Source: Xenorhabdus kozodoii (GTDB taxonomy: Bacteria; Pseudomonadota; Gammaproteobacteria; Enterobacterales; Enterobacteriaceae). Taken from it: 64,000 bases of DNA. The notes beneath the pieces are model-generated. The model worked only from the letters and a program-made list of their open reading frames with translations, ran no database searches and was not told the DNA's origin. Shown here piece by piece: positions 38,425 through 47,944 of this stretch. Position 1 is the first letter of the stretch; each line of letters opens with the position of its first letter. Where the stretch lies: NCBI RefSeq assembly GCF_002632875.1, contig NZ_NJCX01000001.1, positions 234,524 through 298,523 of the forward strand. The letters run 5' to 3'. The translations under genes were made by a program, and so were the position numbers.

Positions 38425-40494
38425 TCAGGCTCTTGGTTCCGGTTGTTCGAGGTTTTTCAAATAATCATAAACAGCAAGCTGCGCGCGGATTTTACGCCTA
38501 TTTCCTCGTGGAACATAGCGATTGCTCAATTCCTTATCAATATAGCGTGATTTGACGGTATCACTGAATTGCAGTTCAAGGATATCCATAACGTGTTGTT
38601 TTAACATCGGGTCAAGCAGACAAACTGCCACCTCAATGCGATAGTCAATGTTACGGGTCATCCAATCGGCGGAAGAAAGGAAAACTTTTTCATTGCCTTT
38701 GTTGGTGAAAACATAAACGCGATCGTGTTCCAGAAAACGATCCACAATACTGGTGACTTGAATGTTTTCACTAAAACCGGGTTGATTAGGCACCAAAGAG
38801 CACATGCCGCGTACAAGAATGCGGATCTTAACGCCAGCTTCAGAAGCATCATACAGGCGATCGATCAATTCCTTGTCTGCAAGGTTATTGATTTTCAACG
38901 TGATACCTGCCAATTCACCCGCCTGGGCATTTTTGATTTCTTGGCTGATCAGCCGATTGAGCATAGCCCGTGAATTTTGCGGCGATACCATTAAATTATC
39001 AAATGTGACAGGCCGATAAGGATTTTCAATGAAGTTAAACACGCGGCGAACTTCATTGGTGACTTCGGGTTTGGCCGTCAGCAGAGAATAGTCAGTATAG
39101 AGGCGCGCGGTTTTTTCGTTAAAGTTTCCCGTGCCAATGTGGGCATAGCGAATAATTTCTTCCCCTTCCAGACGCGAAATGATGAAGAGTTTGGCGTGAA
39201 TTTTTAAACCAGGGGCGGAGAAGATAACATGGACACCGGCTTCGGTGAGGCGTTTCGCCCAATGAATATTGGCTTCTTCGTCAAAACGTGCCTGTAACTC
39301 CACCACAACGGTTACTTTCTTGCCGTTGTATGCGGCATGGATCATGGAGTCAATAATGCGTGAGTCTTTTGCGACGCGGTAGATATTAATCTTGATCGAG
39401 AGCACGCTGGGATCGAAAGAAGCCTGACGCAGCAATTCCAGCACATGTTCGAATGTGTGATAAGGATAATAGAGCAGGACATCCCTTTCACGGATCGCGT
39501 CGAACCCATTGCGGAAATGCTCAAACCAGGTATGGCGCAACCGCGGTACGGGTTTATTCAGTAAATGCCGATTTCCTTCATTGGGAAATTTGATGAAATC
39601 TTTAAAGTTATGATAACGGCCACCGGCAATCACCGAGTCATCATTGGATAATCCCAGCTTGCTGCGCAGAAGTTCAACCATTTCATCAGGCATATCGCGC
39701 TGATAGGCAAACCGGACGGGTTCCGCCGTCAGCCTTTGTTTCAGCGTGGAAGACATCAGTTCCAGCAGACTGGATTCCATCTCCGTTGCTAAATCATATT
39801 CGGAATCGCGGGTCATTTTCATCGAATAGACGTTCAAGGTATCGTAATCGAAGAACCCCTTGAAAATTTCATCCAGCGTGTAGCGCAGAATATTGTCAAG
39901 CAATATCATTGATTTGCGTTTTTTCGGCATCTCCGGGGGGAGGTTGACGAAACGCGGGACTTTATCTGATGGAATTTCCAACAACGCATATTGCGTTTCT
40001 TGCCCCTGAATAATTTCAACGGCCAAATAGGTATAATCATCCTTGAGAAACTCAACCAGATTTGTTTCTGAGTTGATGACGATGGGGGTGATATGTGGCC
40101 GCAAATGCTGGCGAAAATATTGCCGCAGCCAGATTTGTTGATTTGGGGATATCTGCCGTTCATTGATCAAGAAAATCTGATTACGCGCCATTTCCAGCAA
40201 TAAATCATTATAGAGGGCATCGAACTCCTGATCGATTTTGGCAACCTTGGCCTGGATCTTTTTCAACAATTGGCGAGCGGTAGTGGCTGAACCCCGTTCT
40301 TCACTGATAAGAATGCGTCGTTTTACATCGGCAAAACGCACTTTATAAAACTCATCTAAATTATTGGAGTAGATCCCTAAAAACCTCATTCTTTCAATCA
40401 ACGGATTACTTTTATCAGCCGCTTCCTGAAGTACACGTTCGTTGAAAGAGAGCCAGCTAAGTTCTTTCTCGGTATAAAGACGATCGTGGGACAT
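38425..40494 (-). CDS. ppk: Polyphosphate kinase Ppk1
   Basis: Membrane-associated enzyme that makes long polyphosphate from ATP reversibly. 689 aa (E. coli 688). N domain [48 protein letters not shown] domain, and two phospholipase-D-like C domains. The autophosphorylated His is in [25 protein letters not shown] and the second in [13 protein letters not shown]. Ppk and Ppx form an operon as in E. coli. Confidence 0.97.
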   Translation of the reverse strand: MSHDRLYTEKELSWLSFNERVLQEAADKSNPLIERMRFLGIYSNNLDEFYKVRFADVKRRILISEERGSATTARQLLKKIQAKVAKIDQEFDALYNDLLLEMARNQIFLINERQISPNQQIWLRQYFRQHLRPHITPIVINSETNLVEFLKDDYTYLAVEIIQGQETQYALLEIPSDKVPRFVNLPPEMPKKRKSMILLDNILRYTLDEIFKGFFDYDTLNVYSMKMTRDSEYDLATEMESSLLELMSSTLKQRLTAEPVRFAYQRDMPDEMVELLRSKLGLSNDDSVIAGGRYHNFKDFIKFPNEGNRHLLNKPVPRLRHTWFEHFRNGFDAIRERDVLLYYPYHTFEHVLELLRQASFDPSVLSIKINIYRVAKDSRIIDSMIHAAYNGKKVTVVVELQARFDEEANIHWAKRLTEAGVHVIFSAPGLKIHAKLFIISRLEGEEIIRYAHIGTGNFNEKTARLYTDYSLLTAKPEVTNEVRRVFNFIENPYRPVTFDNLMVSPQNSRAMLNRLISQEIKNAQAGELAGITLKINNLADKELIDRLYDASEAGVKIRILVRGMCSLVPNQPGFSENIQVTSIVDRFLEHDRVYVFTNKGNEKVFLSSADWMTRNIDYRIEVAVCLLDPMLKQHVMDILELQFSDTVKSRYIDKELSNRYVPRGNRRKIRAQLAVYDYLKNLEQPEPRA

Positions 40495-40546
40495 GACTAC
40501 TCCTTGCTACTCCATTGGGTTTGCCACTGAGTTTAATGGGTGGTGT

Positions 40547-41101
40547 TTAATGAGTCGATGTATTGATTTGGGCTTTATTGGCGAAATAGTGGTGCTGGAA
40601 AGTGCACATCCTAATAGCGGTATGATAAGAGCCGTTGACAAAAAATTCATCGATTAATTCACCCTCAGTATAGAATCCCAATTTATTGTATATATGAATG
40701 GCTTTCGTATTCTCTTTATCAACAATCAGATACAGCTTGTAAAGATTTAAGACAGCAAAAGCGTATTCCATCGCAAGTTTGACAACCACCTCTGCATACC
40801 CTTGCCCTTGGTAGGCTGGTGCGATGATGATCTGAAATTCTGCACGACGGTGGATATAATCAATCTCGACTAATTCGACTAATCCCACTTTAGAATTCCG
40901 GCTTTCGATGATAAAACGGCGCTCACTTTGGTCATGAATATGCTTGTCATAGAGATCGCATAATTCCACAAACGCTTCGTAAGGCTCTTCAAACCAGTAA
41001 CGCATAACACTGGCGTTATTATCGAGTTGATGAACAAAAGGGAGATCTTCCCGTTCAAGAGGACGTAAGTTTACCGATGGACTTTCTGAACCACTGGACA
41101 T
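40547..41101 (-). CDS. speG: Spermidine N-acetyltransferase SpeG
   Basis: GNAT-fold enzyme that acetylates spermidine and spermine to relieve polyamine toxicity. 184 aa. [38 protein letters not shown] aligns with E. coli SpeG, and the acetyl-CoA loop is QGQGYAE in [13 protein letters not shown]. The allosteric spermidine-site residues in EPYEAFVEL and HRRAEF segments are present. It lies just upstream of ppk on the same strand, which differs from E. coli gene order. Confidence 0.95.
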   Translation of the reverse strand: MSSGSESPSVNLRPLEREDLPFVHQLDNNASVMRYWFEEPYEAFVELCDLYDKHIHDQSERRFIIESRNSKVGLVELVEIDYIHRRAEFQIIIAPAYQGQGYAEVVVKLAMEYAFAVLNLYKLYLIVDKENTKAIHIYNKLGFYTEGELIDEFFVNGSYHTAIRMCTFQHHYFANKAQINTSTH

Positions 41102-41257
41102 TGGCTACCTCAGTGTTTTTTTTATTGAAATCTGTAGGGTGTAAATATATTTGATATTAAATAATATTCGAGCAAATAATGATTGCCGGATTAATATTTT
41201 TTATATAGGTAAATGGCTAAAATTTTCGTGGGTAGAAAATAAATTATTCCAAGATAG

Positions 41258-41337
41258 CAACTTACAGCAAAGTCTCACTGAAATATAGCACTTAAAAAAT
41301 ATTATAACAAAATCCGCTAACACAAAGCTGTAAGTTG
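41258..41337. repeat. 80-bp inverted-repeat element between speG and purN
   Basis: CAACTTACAGC (41258-41268) and its complement GCTGTAAGTTG (41327-41337) bound a 58-bp AT-rich centre with no gene. Confidence 0.5.
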
Positions 41338-41354
41338 AAGTCTGCTAATAAAAG

Positions 41355-41993
41355 TTATTCCGATGCGTAACCTTGTGGGGGAAGAACGTTGCCATCCATA
41401 ATCGCAGTACCACCTTCCATGACCAAACGTTGGTTTAAAAACCAGCCGATGACCAAAGGATAAATATTGTGTTCTTGGCTCTGTACCCGCTTGATAACAT
41501 CCTCTTCTTTATCGCCCTCAAAAATGGGCACCTTAGCCTGTAAAATAATCGGTCCTCCATCTAACTCTTCAGTCACGAAATGGACGGAAGTGCCATGTTC
41601 TTGATCACCGTTTTCAATGGCTTTTCGATGGGTATGCAGGCCCGGATATTTGGGCAAGAGAGAAGGGTGAATATTGAGCAGGCATCCATGATAGTGCTGT
41701 ACAAATTCGGGCGATAAGATCCTCATGTAACCCGCTAAAACCACGACATCGGGAGCATATTGATCAATGGCTTTGAACAGGGCGACATCATAACTTGTCC
41801 GATCCGCATAGGCTTTTGGGTTGATAAAGTGAGCAGGGATATCTGCCTGTTTAGCACGTTGCAACCCATAGGCATTAGCATTATTACTGAAAACGGCAAC
41901 AACATGTCCATTAATTCGGTTTTGTTGGCAGGCGTCTATGATGGATTGCAGGTTACTGCCAGCGCCGGAGACTAAGACGACAATTTTTTTCAT
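41355..41993 (-). CDS. purN: Phosphoribosylglycinamide formyltransferase PurN
   Basis: Uses 10-formyl-THF to convert GAR to FGAR in purine synthesis. 212 aa, the E. coli length. N-terminal GAR-binding VLVSGAGSNLQSIIDA, catalytic Asn-His-Asp set with NIHPSLLPKYPGLHTH (His about 109) and the Asp in HFVTEELDGGPII. In E. coli purM and purN are nearly contiguous; here they are 128 bases apart with a hairpin and a short duplication in between. Confidence 0.96.
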   Translation of the reverse strand: MKKIVVLVSGAGSNLQSIIDACQQNRINGHVVAVFSNNANAYGLQRAKQADIPAHFINPKAYADRTSYDVALFKAIDQYAPDVVVLAGYMRILSPEFVQHYHGCLLNIHPSLLPKYPGLHTHRKAIENGDQEHGTSVHFVTEELDGGPIILQAKVPIFEGDKEEDVIKRVQSQEHNIYPLVIGWFLNQRLVMEGGTAIMDGNVLPPQGYASE

Positions 41994-42040
41994 AATCGGT
42001 TTTCACTGAAGAAATTCATTGGCTGATATGCCCCTCATTT

Positions 42041-42075
42041 TTTCAAGTTACAGCCTTATTGGCTGTAACTTGAAA
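42041..42075 (-). terminator. Large hairpin between purM and purN
   Basis: TTTCAAGTTACAGCC (42041-42055) and GGCTGTAACTTGAAA (42061-42075) form a perfect 15-bp stem with a 5-base loop. No T tail follows on the minus strand, so it is more likely an RNA-stability or partial attenuation structure than a full terminator. Confidence 0.6.
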
Positions 42076-42090
42076 TCAATCAGACGAAAT

Positions 42091-42134
42091 ATTTATTTTG
42101 TAATCGCTTATCTTCTGACATTTATTTTGTAATC
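42091..42134 (-). repeat. Direct repeat of the purM 3' end
   Basis: ATTTATTTTGTAATC occurs at 42091-42105 and 42120-42134, 29 bases apart. The second contains the last codons and stop of purM; the first is a non-coding copy just downstream. Confidence 0.65.
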
Positions 42135-43165
42135 ACTACAGGTTGCTCGCCAGTATGAAGTTCAGCAATTGTACCAATTTGCCATGCTTGTTCGCCTGAC
42201 GCAGTCAAATGCGAAATCGCCAGCTCTACCTGAGATTGGGGAAGTGCGATTATCATACCGACACCACAGTTAAATGTGCGATACATTTCGTGTTCGCTGA
42301 CGTTACCGGCTTGCTGTAACCAGGTAAAGATTGCCGGCCACTGCCAACTGTCAGCGTTGATTTTGGCTTGCATGTTTGCTGGCAGAACACGAGGAATATT
42401 TTCCCAGAAGCCGCCGCCAGTCAGATGTGAAATCGCATGAACATCAACTTTTTCAATCAGTTCAAGAATGGCTTTGACGTAAATTTGGGTTGGGGCAAGT
42501 AAGTGATCTGCAAGCGGTTTTCCTTCAAGCTCGGTCGTTTCTGGATTTGCCTGGCTCACCTCAAGAATTTTTCGGATCAAAGAATAGCCATTGGAGTGTG
42601 GCCCGCTGGATGCAAGTGCAATCAGGGCATCACCAGCCTGAACCTGGCTGCCGTCAATAATGGCCGATTTTTCCACGACACCGACGCAAAAACCTGCGAC
42701 ATCATAATCTTCACCATGATACATGCCCGGCATTTCTGCGGTTTCACCACCGACTAATGCACAGCCCGCTTGTTTGCAGCCTTCTGCTATGCCCGTGATC
42801 ACACTGGCGGCGGTATCGACATCCAGTTTGCCGGTGGCATAGTAATCAAGAAAGAAAAGCGGTTCGGCTCCCTGCACAACCAGATCATTGACACACATGG
42901 CAACCAAATCAATGCCGATCGTATCATGGCGCTTCAAATCCATGGCCAGACGCAGTTTGGTCCCAACGCCATCTGTACCGGAAACCAATACCGGTTCACG
43001 ATATTTCTGTGGCAGGGCACATAATGCACCGAAACCACCTAATCCTCCCATCACTTCGGGGCGACGGGTCTGTTTTACGACACCTTTAATTCGGTTGACT
43101 AAGGCGTTACCAGCATCAATATCGACACCAGCATCTTTATAGCTAAGAGAGGTTTTGTTGGTCAC
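42122..43165 (-). CDS. purM: Phosphoribosylformylglycinamidine cyclo-ligase PurM
   Basis: ATP-dependent ring closure of FGAM to AIR. 347 aa from the chosen start. I take the GTG at 43163-43165 ([20 protein letters not shown]), because GGGAG lies 7 bases before it and it aligns with the E. coli start [13 protein letters not shown]; an ATG at 43189 would place the ribosome site inside the gene. Signatures: [37 protein letters not shown], and [16 protein letters not shown] PurR box stands 65 bases upstream. Confidence 0.96.
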   Translation of the reverse strand: MTNKTSLSYKDAGVDIDAGNALVNRIKGVVKQTRRPEVMGGLGGFGALCALPQKYREPVLVSGTDGVGTKLRLAMDLKRHDTIGIDLVAMCVNDLVVQGAEPLFFLDYYATGKLDVDTAASVITGIAEGCKQAGCALVGGETAEMPGMYHGEDYDVAGFCVGVVEKSAIIDGSQVQAGDALIALASSGPHSNGYSLIRKILEVSQANPETTELEGKPLADHLLAPTQIYVKAILELIEKVDVHAISHLTGGGFWENIPRVLPANMQAKINADSWQWPAIFTWLQQAGNVSEHEMYRTFNCGVGMIIALPQSQVELAISHLTASGEQAWQIGTIAELHTGEQPVVITK

Positions 43166-43229
43166 TGCGTAGCTCCCAGGCGGTTGCATTTTTATGAATA
43201 AAACAGAACGGCGACAATTCTAACAGTCT

Positions 43230-43245
43230 AAGCAAACGTTTGCGA
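43230..43245. promoter_or_regulatory. PurR operator upstream of purM
   Basis: AAGCAAACGTTTGCGA is a near-perfect palindrome that fits the PurR consensus (GCAAACGTTTGC core). It lies in the purM-upp divergent spacer, 65 bases before the purM start, and should repress purM when hypoxanthine or guanine is abundant. Confidence 0.88.
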
Positions 43246-43344
43246 TAGCTTTATATCGGTTTCCTGTTAGATCGGGATCAACGAAAACGACGTGTCATTG
43301 ATAAAATTGACGCGATAGGTAGTGGCTTGCTGCTCAAAAGGAGT

Positions 43345-43364
43345 TATAATCCCGCGATTTTTTT
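43345..43364 (+). promoter_or_regulatory. upp promoter with UTP-sensing start site
   Basis: A perfect TATAAT (43345-43350) is followed 6 bases later by GATTTTTTTA, with the start expected at G43356 and seven T at 43358-43364. E. coli upp has the same GA-T-tract start, where high UTP causes reiterative addition of U and aborts transcription. The -35 is poor. Confidence 0.75.
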
Positions 43365-43391
43365 ATCTGCCGGTGATATTAGGAGAAACCC

Positions 43392-44018
43392 ATGAAGATC
43401 GTTGAGGTTAACCACCCGTTAATTAAACATAAACTTGGCCTGATGCGAGATCATGACATAAGCACCAAACGCTTCCGTGAACTGGCCTCAGAGGTAGGTA
43501 ACCTTCTGACATATGAAGCAACTGCTGATTTAGAGGTGGAAAAAGTGACCATTGATGGATGGTGTGGTCCGGTAGAAATAGAGCAGATTAAAGGGAAAAA
43601 AATTACTGTCGTACCTATCCTGCGTGCGGGTTTGGGCATGATGGATGGTGTACTGGAAAATATCCCTAGTGCCCGGATCAGTGTTGTTGGTGTATATCGT
43701 GATGAAAAAACGCTTGAGCCAGTACCTTATTTTCAGAAATTAGTCTCTGATATCAATGAACGTATGGCATTGGTTGTCGATCCGATGCTGGCAACCGGCG
43801 GCTCTATGATCGCAACCATTGATTTACTGAAGAAAGCGGGATGCCCCGTCATTAAGGTGCTGGTTTTGGTTGCCGCGCCAGAAGGGGTCGCTGCACTGGA
43901 GAAAGCTCACCCTGATGTTGAGCTATATACCGCTTCGATTGATAAGTGTCTCAATGAGCATGGATATATCGTCCCAGGTTTAGGGGATGCAGGCGATAAA
44001 ATATTTGGCACTAAATAA
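43392..44018 (+). CDS. upp: Uracil phosphoribosyltransferase Upp
   Basis: Salvage enzyme making UMP from uracil and PRPP. 208 aa, equal to E. coli. PRPP-binding loop [26 protein letters not shown] (about 123-148), uracil-binding [18 protein letters not shown] at the C-terminus, and [14 protein letters not shown] near 75. Strong AGGAG site. It is separated from uraA by a terminator, so uraA expression depends on read-through or its own promoter. Confidence 0.98.
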   Translation: MKIVEVNHPLIKHKLGLMRDHDISTKRFRELASEVGNLLTYEATADLEVEKVTIDGWCGPVEIEQIKGKKITVVPILRAGLGMMDGVLENIPSARISVVGVYRDEKTLEPVPYFQKLVSDINERMALVVDPMLATGGSMIATIDLLKKAGCPVIKVLVLVAAPEGVAALEKAHPDVELYTASIDKCLNEHGYIVPGLGDAGDKIFGTK

Positions 44019-44025
44019 CATTGAT

Positions 44026-44053
44026 AGCCGACTTAACAAGTCGGCTTTTTTTT
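44026..44053 (+). terminator. Terminator between upp and uraA
   Basis: AGCCGACTT (44026-44034), loop AAC, AAGTCGGCT (44038-44046), then eight T. A strong intrinsic terminator inside the upp-uraA transcription unit. Confidence 0.9.
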
Positions 44054-44087
44054 GTTCCTAGCAGGATGAGATAAGAGGATATCAATC

Positions 44088-45398
44088 ATGACCCGTCGGA
44101 CTATTGGGGTGGAAGAAAGACCGCCTTTGGCACAGACTATTCCTTTAAGTTTGCAACATCTATTTGCCATGTTTGGTGCAACCGTTTTGGTTCCCATTTT
44201 ATTTAAAGTTAATCCCGCGACAATTTTGTTATTCAATGGCATTGGAACATTACTGTATTTGGTGATTTGCCGAGGAAAAATTCCGGCTTATCTTGGCTCC
44301 AGTTTTGCTTTTATTTCGCCTGTATTGCTGTTGTTACCTTTGGGATATGAATTGGCATTGGGGGGATTTATTGTTTGCGGTTTGTTGTTTTGTTTGGTTG
44401 CCCTGATTGTCAAAGTTGCGGGAAGGGGATGGATCAATGTGATGTTTCCACCGGCAGCGATGGGAGCCATTGTTGCCGTGATCGGCCTGGAATTAGCGGG
44501 TGTTGCGGCTGATATGGCGGGATTGCGCCCGGCGGCAGGGACTGAAATTAATGTGACCCATTTGACCATATCCATGGTAACGCTGGGGACGACCATTTTA
44601 GGATCGGTGATATTCCGTGGCTTCATGGCGATTATTCCGATTTTGATTGGCGTCTTGGTCGGTTATGGGCTGTCATTTTTTATGGGCATTGTTGATTTGA
44701 CGCCAGTACGTGAAGCCCCGTGGTTTGCCTTGCCGACGTTCTATACCCCGCGTTTTGAATGGTTTGCCATTATGACCATTTTACCTGCGGCGCTGGTGGT
44801 CATTGCGGAACATGTGGGGCACTTGGTGGTGACGGCAAATATCGTGCAGAAAGATTTATTGAAAAATCCAGGGCTGCATCGCTCAATGTTTGCTAATGGG
44901 ATTTCAACCCTATTTTCGGGATTTTTTGGTTCAACCCCTAACACGACTTATGGTGAAAATATTGGTGTGATGGCGCTGACTCGTGTGTATAGCACATGGG
45001 TGATTGGCGGCGCTGCGGTGATGGCAATATTGCTTTCCTGCGTGGGTAAATTGGCGGCTGCGATCCAAATGATCCCCGTCCCCGTGATGGGAGGCGTCTC
45101 ACTGTTACTCTATGGCGTGATTGGCGCATCGGGCATTCGGGTTTTGATTGATTCAAAAGTTGATTACAGTAAGGCTCAGAACCTGATATTAACTGCTGTT
45201 ATTTTGATTATTGGGGTCAGCGGAGCCAAAATTCAGATTGGCGCAGCAGAATTGAAGGGAATGGCGCTTGCAACGGTTGTCGGTATTGGTTTGAGTCTCT
45301 TTTTCAAATTGATAAGCATTATCCGGCCAGAAGAACAGTATATTAACGCCTCTTTAGGATCAATGAGACCGGATAAGAAGAGTGAAGTGGCAGAATAA
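44088..45398 (+). CDS. uraA: Uracil:H+ symporter UraA
   Basis: 436-aa NCS2-family uracil importer with 14 membrane segments in a 7+7 inverted arrangement. PPLAQTIPLSLQHLFAMFGATVLVPILFKVNP at the N-terminus, the uracil-site strand near PAALVVIAEHVGHLVVTANIV (Glu in the binding helix) and GFFGSTPNTTYGENIGVMALTRVYS are all typical. It works with upp, since uracil trapping needs UMP formation. A terminator follows. Confidence 0.97.
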   Translation: MTRRTIGVEERPPLAQTIPLSLQHLFAMFGATVLVPILFKVNPATILLFNGIGTLLYLVICRGKIPAYLGSSFAFISPVLLLLPLGYELALGGFIVCGLLFCLVALIVKVAGRGWINVMFPPAAMGAIVAVIGLELAGVAADMAGLRPAAGTEINVTHLTISMVTLGTTILGSVIFRGFMAIIPILIGVLVGYGLSFFMGIVDLTPVREAPWFALPTFYTPRFEWFAIMTILPAALVVIAEHVGHLVVTANIVQKDLLKNPGLHRSMFANGISTLFSGFFGSTPNTTYGENIGVMALTRVYSTWVIGGAAVMAILLSCVGKLAAAIQMIPVPVMGGVSLLLYGVIGASGIRVLIDSKVDYSKAQNLILTAVILIIGVSGAKIQIGAAELKGMALATVVGIGLSLFFKLISIIRPEEQYINASLGSMRPDKKSEVAE

Positions 45399-45419
45399 AA
45401 TACGTTGATGACATTGATT

Positions 45420-45456
45420 AGGAAGGGGGTTTTTAAAAGCCCTTCCTGTTTTTTAA
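45420..45456 (+). terminator. Terminator of uraA
   Basis: AGGAAGGG (45420-45427) pairs with CCCTTCCT (45440-45447), followed by GTTTTTTAAC. Confidence 0.85.
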
Positions 45457-45570
45457 CTTTATAAAATAGCTTATACTCTATATACGTACTTTTTCCCTTA
45501 ATTTTTCGGCTGATTATAGCAGGCGAGATATGAGTGGAAGCTGGGAGAAATCACTATTTAAAGAAGCGAT

Positions 45571-46419
45571 TTATTCATCCATATTAAGTACCCCCAAAGA
45601 TGTAAAAACAGAATTATCAATATTGCTTATATCATAAGGCATTATTTTTTCGTTTTTTGCTAATGTGGTGATGTTTCCATCTTGATCAAAGAAAGCTAAT
45701 TCTAACACATCATACGTTGAATTTTCTTGGATTGTATTGAAGACTTCGGGTCTTAAAGGAGAAAATAATGATTCGTATCGCCCTGTGTCATTTATAGTTC
45801 TGTCATCACTATTGGGTGTTCTAAATATATTTGCATGATACCAATCTGTCATTTTACTTCTCCATTTATAATGAAATTCTTTTCCTTTACAAATAATATC
45901 TGCCCAAGGATCACATATCCATGACTCGGCCTGAACATGTGAGAGTGCCTCAATTATCTCCTTTTTGCTAATTTTATCTTCCATATAATGGATACTTAGA
46001 AAAACATGGTCATAAGGTTTCTGCGCCCCATACATGATTATATAGATTATTTTTTTGCGATCGGGATCTTGTTGCCTGTAATAATTGAAAATTTGGAGAG
46101 AATGATTTTTGATTAAATAATGAAAAGCATAGGTAGAAAGCTCATCGCAATTTCCAACAAGATTGGTCTTAAATTTATTTTTAGTATAATAGGTATAGCA
46201 TTGTGGAATGTTTTTCATCTTATTTTGATTTTCGCGTAATTTATCAAGGAGTTCAGTTTTTTTCTTCAGTAACTTTGTTAAGTCATGAACTTCAGGGGGT
46301 TCATGTTCACCCACTTTATCAATATTTTTTGTTTTAAAATAAATTTTGTTGTTAGATCCCCCCATGAAGACGCTTTGTGTTTTTCTTATCACGTTGCGTA
46401 ATATGTTTTCTATTAACAT
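45571..46419 (-). CDS. Unknown protein with a Cys-His-Asp papain/transglutaminase-like pattern, candidate effector
   Basis: 282 aa from ATG 46419, which has a perfect GGAGG 5 bases upstream; an ATG at 46431 lies in front of that site and is rejected. No signal peptide or membrane helix. A charged helix (about 44-70) precedes the core. Three motifs suggest a papain-fold enzyme: VGNCDEL with Cys91, YDHVFLSIH with His138, and WICDPWAD with Asp170 and a Trp two residues on. This spacing and the GNC/DPW pattern resemble cysteine proteases, transglutaminase-like deamidases and several bacterial effectors. The rest matches nothing I know. The gene is markedly AT-rich, lies alone between uraA and hda, and faces the opposite way, which suggests acquisition. 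Confidence 0.65.
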   Translation of the reverse strand: MLIENILRNVIRKTQSVFMGGSNNKIYFKTKNIDKVGEHEPPEVHDLTKLLKKKTELLDKLRENQNKMKNIPQCYTYYTKNKFKTNLVGNCDELSTYAFHYLIKNHSLQIFNYYRQQDPDRKKIIYIIMYGAQKPYDHVFLSIHYMEDKISKKEIIEALSHVQAESWICDPWADIICKGKEFHYKWRSKMTDWYHANIFRTPNSDDRTINDTGRYESLFSPLRPEVFNTIQENSTYDVLELAFFDQDGNITTLAKNEKIMPYDISNIDNSVFTSLGVLNMDE

Positions 46420-46431
46420 GTTAACCTCCAT

Positions 46432-46740
46432 TAAAAATAATTTAACCTTGATAAGTAGAATCTTTGGTAAATACAGAGTATTTTTACTTTAGGTTGAGGA
46501 AAAATAGGTGCTGTTTAGTTACAGTCGCATTGTTATGGCAAGCATCTCCAGATAATAATCTGAAAGTTCGGGAAAATACCAGTTAAAAAATCAATTTGTA
46601 TTATCTGGTTGGTCGTAATTTATCCATTTTATGGAGGGAAGCGCTTTGATGATAACCTCCTGCTTTAAATAAAGCATTCATTTCATTTATAGCGACTTTT
46701 TGTGGTAAACTTAGCGCTGTTCGTTATCCGTTCTGTTTGA
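46432..46740. other. Spacer between the candidate effector gene and hda
   Basis: About 310 bases, divergent, so it should hold promoters for both genes. I could not assign clear -35/-10 pairs. No reading frame is supported. Confidence 0.5.
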
Positions 46741-46747
46741 GGTGCTT

Positions 46748-47449
46748 CTGAATACACCGTCGCAGCTTTCATTGCCATTATATTTGCCCGATGATGAAAC
46801 TTTTGCCAGTTTCTTTGCAGGTGAGAATACTTCCTTATTAGCTGCAGTAAAATTGGCTATTAGTCAGTCACATGGCAGTTATATCTATTTTTGGTCCCGC
46901 GATGGCGGGGGCAAAAGCCATTTGCTTCACGCCGCCTGTGCCGAATTGTCCCAACAGGGAAAAGCTGTAGGGTATGTACCACTGGATAAACGCGCCTATT
47001 TTGTTCCCGAAGTTCTTGATGGTATGGAACATTTATCATTGGTGTGCATCGATAATATTGAGTGTATTGCCGGTGATCAGGAGTGGGAAATGGCGATTTT
47101 CAATCTTTACAACCGGATTGTAGAAATTGGTCGAACGTGTCTTTTGATCACCGGCGATCGCCCTCCACGGCAAATTAACCTGACACTACCGGATTTGGCA
47201 TCTCGTCTGGATTGGGGGCAAATTTACAAATTACAACCGCTGTCAGATGATGAGAAAATCCAGGCATTGCAACTACGGGCGAAATTACGGGGTTTTGAAT
47301 TGCCTGAGGATGTGGGGCGTTTTGTGTTGAAGCGGCTCGATAGGGAAATGCAAACATTGTTCAAAACCTTGGATGAGCTTGATCGGGCTTCCATTATGGC
47401 GCAACGCAAACTGACGATCCCGTTTGTAAAAGATATCCTTGAGCTTTGA
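46748..47449 (+). CDS. hda: Hda, DnaA regulatory inactivator, probable CTG start
   Basis: AAA+ protein that, with the sliding clamp, triggers ATP hydrolysis on DnaA and so prevents extra initiation. 233 aa from CTG 46748. GAGG at 46739-46742 sits 5 bases before this CTG; the upstream GTG (46742) overlaps that ribosome site and is unlikely. E. coli hda is reported to use a CTG at the same place. The clamp-binding motif is QLSLPLYLP near the N-terminus; the degenerate Walker A is [13 protein letters not shown], Walker B is [10 protein letters not shown], sensor-II-type [11 protein letters not shown] strong bidirectional terminator follows. Confidence 0.92.
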   Translation: MNTPSQLSLPLYLPDDETFASFFAGENTSLLAAVKLAISQSHGSYIYFWSRDGGGKSHLLHAACAELSQQGKAVGYVPLDKRAYFVPEVLDGMEHLSLVCIDNIECIAGDQEWEMAIFNLYNRIVEIGRTCLLITGDRPPRQINLTLPDLASRLDWGQIYKLQPLSDDEKIQALQLRAKLRGFELPEDVGRFVLKRLDREMQTLFKTLDELDRASIMAQRKLTIPFVKDILEL

Positions 47450-47482
47450 GTGAATAAAGCGGTAATAAAATAAGATCAAAAT

Positions 47483-47518
47483 AAAAAAGTGATAGGAATA
47501 TATTCCTATCACTTTTTT
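47483..47518. terminator. Bidirectional terminator between hda and yfgD
   Basis: AAAAAAGTGATAGGAATA (47483-47500) is followed directly by its complement (47501-47518), with A and T tracts on both flanks, suiting both converging genes. Confidence 0.9.
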
Positions 47519-47561
47519 ATTGAAAAACGCGCTTATTGAAAAACGCCCTGATTAAAAATGG

Positions 47562-47933
47562 TTATAGCAGAATTTCTTTGACTTGCTCAGGAGGGCGCCC
47601 CAAACGAGCCTTATCACCAACAACCACAATCGGGCGTTCTATCAATTTGGGATTTTCAGACATCGCCTGGAGCAAGGCGTCTTGGGATAATGAGAGGTCA
47701 CCAAGGTTCAATTCTTTGTAGCGCTCTTCCTGAGTACGCATCAGTTGGCGGGCATCTTTAAAATCAAGCTGTTTTAATAATACGGCAAGTTGTTCTGCTG
47801 TCGGTGGTGTATCAAGATAGTGAATGATTTCTGGCGTAATACCAAGTTCTTCAACCAACTTAAGGGTTTCACGGCTCTTTGAACAGCGAGGATTGTGGTA
47901 AAACGTCACTTTTTGTGTGTCAAAATTTTGCAT
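47562..47933 (-). CDS. yfgD: YfgD, ArsC-family thioredoxin-fold protein
   Basis: 123 aa from MQNFDTQKVTFYHNPRCSKSRETL. The HNPRCSKSR motif carries the single catalytic-type Cys of ArsC-family glutaredoxin-like proteins, and RPIVVVGDKARLGRPPEQV ends the fold. In E. coli YfgD is called a putative oxidoreductase or arsenate-reductase-like protein; no arsenic genes are near, so the substrate is unknown. An ATG at 47948 overlaps the bepA stop (ATGA), but GAGG before 47933 and E. coli alignment favour the later ATG. Gene order with bepA follows E. coli. Confidence 0.9.
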   Translation of the reverse strand: MQNFDTQKVTFYHNPRCSKSRETLKLVEELGITPEIIHYLDTPPTAEQLAVLLKQLDFKDARQLMRTQEERYKELNLGDLSLSQDALLQAMSENPKLIERPIVVVGDKARLGRPPEQVKEILL

Positions 47934-47944
47934 GTAAAAGTCCC

